Shown here one piece after another: positions 12,550 through 16,315 of a stretch of DNA of 16,315 bases (position 1 is the stretch's first letter; each line of letters starts with the position of its first letter). The notes under the pieces were generated by a model, which worked only from the letters and a program-made list of their open reading frames with translations, made no database searches and was not told the origin of the DNA. The DNA lies in the NCBI GenBank assembly GCA_964620675.1, contig CAZUJU010000057.1:1-16315 (forward strand), written 5' to 3'. Both the position numbers and the translations under genes were made by a program. The DNA is from CAYSFW01 sp964620675 (lineage in GTDB: Bacteria; Pseudomonadota; Gammaproteobacteria; UWMA-0217).

Positions 12550-13764
12550 TCAATCCGGTTTGCGGTAGAGGTGGAAGCCGCCGTAGATCGCGGAACGATC
12601 CTCGGCGTGCAGCGCGGCGGAGATCTCCGCCTCATACACAAACTGACCGAGTAGCGTCTCGGGCAACGCGCGCTCAAGCGGCGAGTCGGTCGCCGCAGTG
12701 CGGAATATGATGCGCGAGCCCGGTTTGCCTACGCGGGCGATTTCAGTCCAGAGACGGACCAAAACCTCGTCGCTCATCCAGTCCTGTGCGTCGAGGAACA
12801 CGAACCGATCGAGGCTGTTCCCAGGTTGGCGGGCAAGGTGATCGATCAACGACCCCTGCACCGTATCGACCTTGTGCAGTTGCCCCTTGATCGCATCGTA
12901 ATGCTCTACCTTCAGGTAGTCGGGAACGGCACGGCGGGTTTCGTGGTCATAGCGGTGACTCAGCGCCTGCCAGGCAAAATAGTTGTCGCGGATCGGAAAC
13001 CGGCAGGTGAGGCGCTCGACCCGCTCACGATACTGAGCAATCAGATTGCCCTGTTCGCGCATCGCCTGGTACTGCTGTGGCGGAATGCCAAGGCTGAACA
13101 CCGACACCGGCAACTTGCCCACCGTACGCACCAGCCAATGATCGAAAAACGGCGCGATCTGCTGGCGAAAGATCGCCTCCTGCTCGTATAGGCTCTGGGC
13201 GTGAAACAGACGGTCGGGCTCGAATCCGGCACGGCGTCCGATCCAGTGTAGCAAGCGCATGAAGTAGCCGAACCGGGTATTGCGATAGAGCCCATCCTCG
13301 AACATCTGGATCCGACGCTGTCCGAGTGGATTGCGCTTCATCCAGAACGCATCCAGCTCCGCATCAAGGTGGGGCTGCAGGTAGCGCTCATAGTTCGCCG
13401 GGTTGTGGGCGCGGTCGGCGTGACCGAAAAAGTCGTAGAACGCCGCGTGGTCCGGCAAGTGGCGCAAGGCCGCAAGCTTGAGGCGGGTGAGCGCGAGGTG
13501 ATAGGGATTGAGATCGATCGCGGTCACGCGTGCCGGGGCCGCGGTCAGATAGTTCAGCACATTGCAGCCACCCGAGGCGATCGTCAGCACCTCGCTGTCG
13601 GACGTGAGCTGTAGGGCCGCGAGGTCGACCCGCGGATCCTCCCAAATCTGGTTGTAGATGAAGCTATTGAACCAAAAGCTGAACAAGCGTTGCTGCAAGC
13701 CCATCAGGGTGTTGGGAGCGTGCTGGTGAACGGCTAGGCGTAAGGCCTCGGCAATGGCGGTCAT
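12550..13764 (-). CDS. btaA: BtaA, SAM:diacylglycerol 3-amino-3-carboxypropyltransferase (DUF3419)
   Basis: This 404-aa protein matches the DUF3419/BtaA family in length and layout. The N-terminal block FNSFIYNQIWEDPRVDLAAL (32-51) is highly typical. The SAM-binding loop is IASGGCNVLNYL (62-73), with acidic AIDLNPYHLALTRLKL (82-97). A later strand reads FVFLDAQDWMSD and then RIIFRTAA. BtaA transfers the 3-amino-3-carboxypropyl group of S-adenosylmethionine to diacylglycerol, forming diacylglyceryl-homoserine, the first step of betaine lipid synthesis at the membrane. It is the first gene of a three-gene operon with btaB and plcP. The ATG at 13764 has AGGA 11 nt upstream. Tandem Pho-box-like units lie 43-86 nt before the start codon. 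Confidence 0.92.
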   Translation of the reverse strand: MTAIAEALRLAVHQHAPNTLMGLQQRLFSFWFNSFIYNQIWEDPRVDLAALQLTSDSEVLTIASGGCNVLNYLTAAPARVTAIDLNPYHLALTRLKLAALRHLPDHAAFYDFFGHADRAHNPANYERYLQPHLDAELDAFWMKRNPLGQRRIQMFEDGLYRNTRFGYFMRLLHWIGRRAGFEPDRLFHAQSLYEQEAIFRQQIAPFFDHWLVRTVGKLPVSVFSLGIPPQQYQAMREQGNLIAQYRERVERLTCRFPIRDNYFAWQALSHRYDHETRRAVPDYLKVEHYDAIKGQLHKVDTVQGSLIDHLARQPGNSLDRFVFLDAQDWMSDEVLVRLWTEIARVGKPGSRIIFRTAATDSPLERALPETLLGQFVYEAEISAALHAEDRSAIYGGFHLYRKPD

Positions 13765-13794
13765 GCGGAAATTCGTCCTGCTTGAAATCGCGCC

Positions 13795-13800
13795 AGCCTA
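13795..13800 (-). promoter_or_regulatory. Candidate -10 element of the btaA promoter
   Basis: On the minus strand TAGGCT lies 6 nt after the last 11-nt unit, which is 10 nt after the 18-mer core of a Pho box. PhoB-activated promoters often lack a good -35 and place the -10 at this distance. The hexamer itself is only a half match to TATAAT. Confidence 0.4.
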
Positions 13801-13806
13801 ACTGCG

Positions 13807-13850
13807 GGATGTGACCGCCATATGACGCTGCGGTAACAGAGCGATGACGC
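13807..13850 (-). promoter_or_regulatory. Four tandem 11-nt Pho-box-like units (PhoB sites) upstream of btaA
   Basis: Read on the minus strand, four 11-mers follow without gaps: GCGTCATCGCT, CTGTTACCGCA, GCGTCATATGG, CGGTCACATCC. Each has GT(C/T)A at the same offset, the core of the PhoB half-site CTGTCATAWAW. Units three and four together match about 13 of 18 consensus positions. Four units can hold two PhoB dimers. The tract ends 43 nt before btaA, with a -10 candidate in the right place. PhoB control is inferred from pattern and context. Confidence 0.7.
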
Positions 13851-13954
13851 ATGACGGTGAAAACTCCGATTGCTACGTTTTCGCGCACAAACCCTCAGTT
13901 TTGCGCCCTTCAGCCTTCCCTAGCCCATCCAATTTCGGTATTTTGATCGACTTG

Positions 13955-13982
13955 CGGTGGCGCCTGCCGCCGTTTTTGTTTT
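13955..13982 (+). terminator. Intrinsic terminator or attenuator just upstream of argD
   Basis: CGGTGGC (13955-13961) pairs with GCCGCCG (13966-13972), with one G-U pair, around gcct. It is followed by TTTTTGTTTT. The T-tract ends 20 nt before the argD ATG. With no gene upstream on this strand, it could be an attenuator in the argD leader, the end of a short RNA, or an insulator. Confidence 0.55.
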
Positions 13983-14002
13983 CAGGGGTTGGTTTAAGTA
14001 CG

Positions 14003-15178
14003 ATGCGCGATTATTTGATGCATACCTATGCGCGCCAGAACGTGACGTTCACGCACGGCGAAGGCGCTTGGTTATGGGATTCCGCCGGTCAGCGCTATCT
14101 CGACGCGGTGAGCGGCGTGGCGGTCAACAGTCTGGGCCATGCGCACCCACGCCTGGCCGATGCGATCTGTCGCCAGGCCCGCCGCCTGATGCACGTTTCC
14201 AACCTCTATCAGATCGAGGAACAGCGCACCCTCGGCGAGCACCTGTGCACCCTGGCCGAAATGGAGCGGGTCTTTTTCTGCAATTCCGGTGCCGAGGCCA
14301 ACGAAGCCGCCATTAAAATTGCGCGCCTTTACGGGCACCAGCGCGGCGTAACGGTACCCCACATCATCGTGATGGACGGTTCGTTTCACGGGCGCACCCT
14401 CGCGACCCTCACCGCGACCGGAAACGCGAAGCTCCAGGCCGGATTCGAGCCCTTGGTCGAAGGCTTTCTGCGCGCGCCCTATGGCGACCTCGACGCCGTA
14501 CGCACGCTCGGCGATACGTACCCGGACGTGGTTGCGGTGTTGGCGGAGCCGGTACAAGGCGAGGGCGGCGTGCGCATCCCGGGCGCGGACTACCTGCCCG
14601 GTTTACGCCAGATCTGCGACGCCCGCGGTTGGCTCTTGATGTTGGACGAAGTTCAGACCGGCGTCGGCCGCACCGGCCAATGGTTCGCCCACCAACACAC
14701 CGCGATCAAGCCTGACGTCATGGCCCTCGCCAAGGGGCTCGGCGGCGGGTTCCCAATCGGCGCCTGCCTTGCGAACGGAGCGGCCGCCGAGGTATTCGGC
14801 CCCGGCAATCACGGCTCCACGTTTGGCGGCAATCCACTCGCTTGCGCCGCCGCCAGCGCCGTACTCGACACCCTCGCCGAGGAACGGCTGTGCGAGAACG
14901 CGGCGACGACCGGCGCCTATCTGCTGGCGGGATTGCGCGAGGTTCTCGCGCCGATTCCGGGCGTGCGCGAGGTGCGCGGCCACGGCTTGATGCTGGGCGT
15001 GGAACTCGACCGCCCCTGTGGCACGCTGGTCGCGCAGGCGCTCGAACGCAAGCTGCTGATCAACGTGACGGCGAACTCGGTCATCCGATTACTGCCGCCA
15101 CTCGTACTCGATCGCGCTCAAGCCGACGAGATCACCACAACCCTGGCGCCACTCGTGCGCGACCTACTCTCGGCCTGA
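14003..15178 (+). CDS. argD: Acetylornithine aminotransferase
   Basis: This 391-aa class III PLP aminotransferase converts N-acetylglutamate semialdehyde to N-acetylornithine in arginine synthesis (cytoplasm). The N-terminus MRDYLMHTYARQNVTFTHGE and GAWLWDSAGQRYLDAVSGVA is typical of ArgD. PLP-site motifs are FFCNSGAEANEAAIKIAR (91-108), LDEVQTGVGRTG (214-225) and the Schiff-base lysine 244 in ALAKGLGGGFPIGA. TFGGNPLACAA lies in the C-terminal part. I start at ATG 14003; the open frame upstream lacks homology and would cross the terminator-like hairpin. argF follows 11 bp later, so the two form an operon. Succinyl-diaminopimelate aminotransferase side activity is possible, but argF as neighbour favours arginine. 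Confidence 0.95.
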   Translation: MRDYLMHTYARQNVTFTHGEGAWLWDSAGQRYLDAVSGVAVNSLGHAHPRLADAICRQARRLMHVSNLYQIEEQRTLGEHLCTLAEMERVFFCNSGAEANEAAIKIARLYGHQRGVTVPHIIVMDGSFHGRTLATLTATGNAKLQAGFEPLVEGFLRAPYGDLDAVRTLGDTYPDVVAVLAEPVQGEGGVRIPGADYLPGLRQICDARGWLLMLDEVQTGVGRTGQWFAHQHTAIKPDVMALAKGLGGGFPIGACLANGAAAEVFGPGNHGSTFGGNPLACAAASAVLDTLAEERLCENAATTGAYLLAGLREVLAPIPGVREVRGHGLMLGVELDRPCGTLVAQALERKLLINVTANSVIRLLPPLVLDRAQADEITTTLAPLVRDLLSA

Positions 15179-15189
15179 GGAATCCCTCC

Positions 15190-16104
15190 ATGCCTGTGCA
15201 GCATTTCCTGACTCTTCGCGATCTCACCGGCGCACAACTCCTCGCCACGCTCGAACGCGCCATCGAACTCAAGTCGATGCACAAACGCGGCGAGCGTCAT
15301 CCTGTGTTGCAGGGAAAAACACTGGGCATGATTTTCGATAAATCATCCACCCGTACCCGGGTTTCGTTCGAAGTCGGCATGGCGCATTTCGGCGGCACCG
15401 CGCTCTTCCTGAGCTCGCGCGACACCCAACTCGGTCGCGGCGAACCGCTGGAAGACACCGCGCGCGTGCTCTCGCGGATGGTCGACGGCGTGCTGATCCG
15501 GACTCATCAACACCGAATCGTCGAAAAATTCGCCGAATACTCGCAAGTTCCGGTGATCAACGGACTCACCGACACCCATCACCCCTGCCAACTGCTCGCC
15601 GACGTGATGACCTTTATCGAGCACCGCGGTAGCATCGCCGGCAAGACCGTGACCTGGATCGGCGACGGCAACAACATGTGCAATTCGTATATCGAGGCCG
15701 CGATTCAGTTTGATTTCAACCTCCGGATCAGCGCCCCGCAAGGGTATGACCCCGACGCCGAACTCCTGGCCGCTGCGGGCGCACGTGCCACGATCGAACG
15801 CGACCCGCTGCAAGCCGCCACCGACGCGGATCTCATCGTCACCGACGTTTGGGCCAGCATGGGGCAGGAGGAAGAACAGCGCGTTCGCGCGGCGGCGTTT
15901 GAACGCTATCAGGTCGATGCCAACGTCATGCAACAGGCCAACCCGGACGCCCTGTTCATGCACTGTCTCCCGGCCCATCGCGGTGAGGAAGTTGCTACCG
16001 AGGTGCTGGAAGGCCCGCAAAGCGTGGTGTGGGACGAGGCCGAAAATCGCCTCCACGCACAAAAGGCTTTGCTTGAATTATTGCTCGCGGGCGGCAATCG
16101 GTAA
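15190..16104 (+). CDS. argF: Ornithine carbamoyltransferase
   Basis: This 304-aa enzyme joins carbamoyl phosphate and ornithine to citrulline. Signature motifs are complete: carbamoyl-phosphate loop SSTRTR (52-57), HHPCQ (130-134), the ornithine-side DVWASMG (219-225) and HCLPAHRGEE (258-267). The length is usual for anabolic ArgF. The start ATG 15190 has TGAGGA just upstream, overlapping the argD stop, which suggests translation with argD. No argG or argH follows within the 210 bp left in the window, which instead contains an interspersed repeat. Alternative upstream starts run inside argD in another frame and are not credible. Confidence 0.96.
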   Translation: MPVQHFLTLRDLTGAQLLATLERAIELKSMHKRGERHPVLQGKTLGMIFDKSSTRTRVSFEVGMAHFGGTALFLSSRDTQLGRGEPLEDTARVLSRMVDGVLIRTHQHRIVEKFAEYSQVPVINGLTDTHHPCQLLADVMTFIEHRGSIAGKTVTWIGDGNNMCNSYIEAAIQFDFNLRISAPQGYDPDAELLAAAGARATIERDPLQAATDADLIVTDVWASMGQEEEQRVRAAAFERYQVDANVMQQANPDALFMHCLPAHRGEEVATEVLEGPQSVVWDEAENRLHAQKALLELLLAGGNR

Positions 16105-16122
16105 CGCAACCCGCGCGACTAC

Positions 16123-16137
16123 GGCTGTACGTCAGCC
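16123..16137 (+). terminator. Small hairpin after argF
   Basis: GGCTG (16123-16127) pairs with CAGCC (16133-16137) around a 5-nt loop, 18 nt after the argF stop. It is short and lacks a T-tract, so it is at best a weak terminator. Confidence 0.25.
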
Positions 16138-16168
16138 AAGATCGGTATCATCAGGAACAAGCGATTAC

Positions 16169-16242
16169 CCTAGATTCCTCGGTTGACCGCTCGTTCGAGT
16201 AAGTAACGTGATGTATTCGCAAAAATACTGCACCTGAATCCG
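16169..16242 (+). repeat. Interspersed repeat, right copy
   Basis: The plus strand reads CCTAGATTCCTCGGTTGA, then CGCTCGTTCGAG, GTAACGTGATGTATTCG and an AAAAA run. It is an inverted counterpart of 164-90. The first ~57 nt align without large gaps, with about 80% identity by eye. The remaining 70 bp to the window end contain no gene that I can support. Confidence 0.7.
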
Positions 16243-16315
16243 TGTTCGACCGCCGATCCAGATCGTTTTAGCGGCGTCGTTGAAATTTTGAGTTCGCCAC
16301 CCGTGTCGCCGATGT

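Noticed and set aside
13844..14002. Longer N-terminus for ArgD
   Set aside because: Homologues begin near MRDYLMHTYARQ. The extension would translate through the terminator-like hairpin.
14842..15189. Long upstream extension of the argF frame inside argD
   Set aside because: It is an arginine-rich shadow of argD in another frame. ArgF proteins begin at the ATG at 15190, which has its own ribosome site.

Overview
The window is GC-rich (about 60% by eye) with dense, short-spaced bacterial genes. Several conserved hypothetical families typical of Gammaproteobacteria are present: a YaiL/DUF2058 protein, a DUF3301 protein and a PrgY/TraB protein with a membrane tail. The argD-argF pair fits the same group. 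I infer a gammaproteobacterium, possibly near the Chromatiales, but there is no rRNA or other marker to fix the taxon.

Layout. Positions 1-1575 are a graveyard of mobile DNA. An interspersed repeat comes first, then a fragment of a RelE-like toxin domain fused in frame to the start of an IS3-family orfB. An intact-looking IS3 orfA follows, next to the 3' remnant of an IS110-family element. Positions 1601-3659 hold a family-6 uracil/hypoxanthine-DNA glycosylase converging on a methyltransferase with a regulatory domain. Positions 4046-6579 carry three forward genes: a small anchored hypothetical protein, DUF2058 and TraB/PrgY. An FHA-domain protein is on the minus strand (6605-7693). A gene-poor stretch ends in an AT-rich promoter driving a 91-aa three-helix membrane protein (8206-8481). 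A terminator separates this from a minus-strand pair, hydantoinase B/oxoprolinase and DUF3301, whose stop and start codons overlap. Positions 10427-11073 are repeats: diverged direct repeats around a 36-bp tandem array and two GC-rich hairpins.

The most interesting part is the minus-strand cassette at 13764-11074: btaA (DUF3419), btaB, then a metallophosphoesterase of the PlcP/LpxH-like family. The genes overlap and look like one operon. The family assignments describe a complete route from phospholipid to betaine lipid. PlcP would release diacylglycerol from phospholipid, BtaA would add the 3-amino-3-carboxypropyl group from S-adenosylmethionine, and BtaB would N-methylate it three times to DGTS. 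Upstream of btaA are four consecutive 11-nt units of Pho-box type, with a possible -10 element at the expected distance. This predicts PhoB control and lipid remodelling under phosphate starvation.

argD and argF (ornithine, then citrulline synthesis) diverge from this operon. A hairpin with a T-rich tail lies just before the argD start. The window ends in a second, inverted copy of the interspersed repeat found at its left end.
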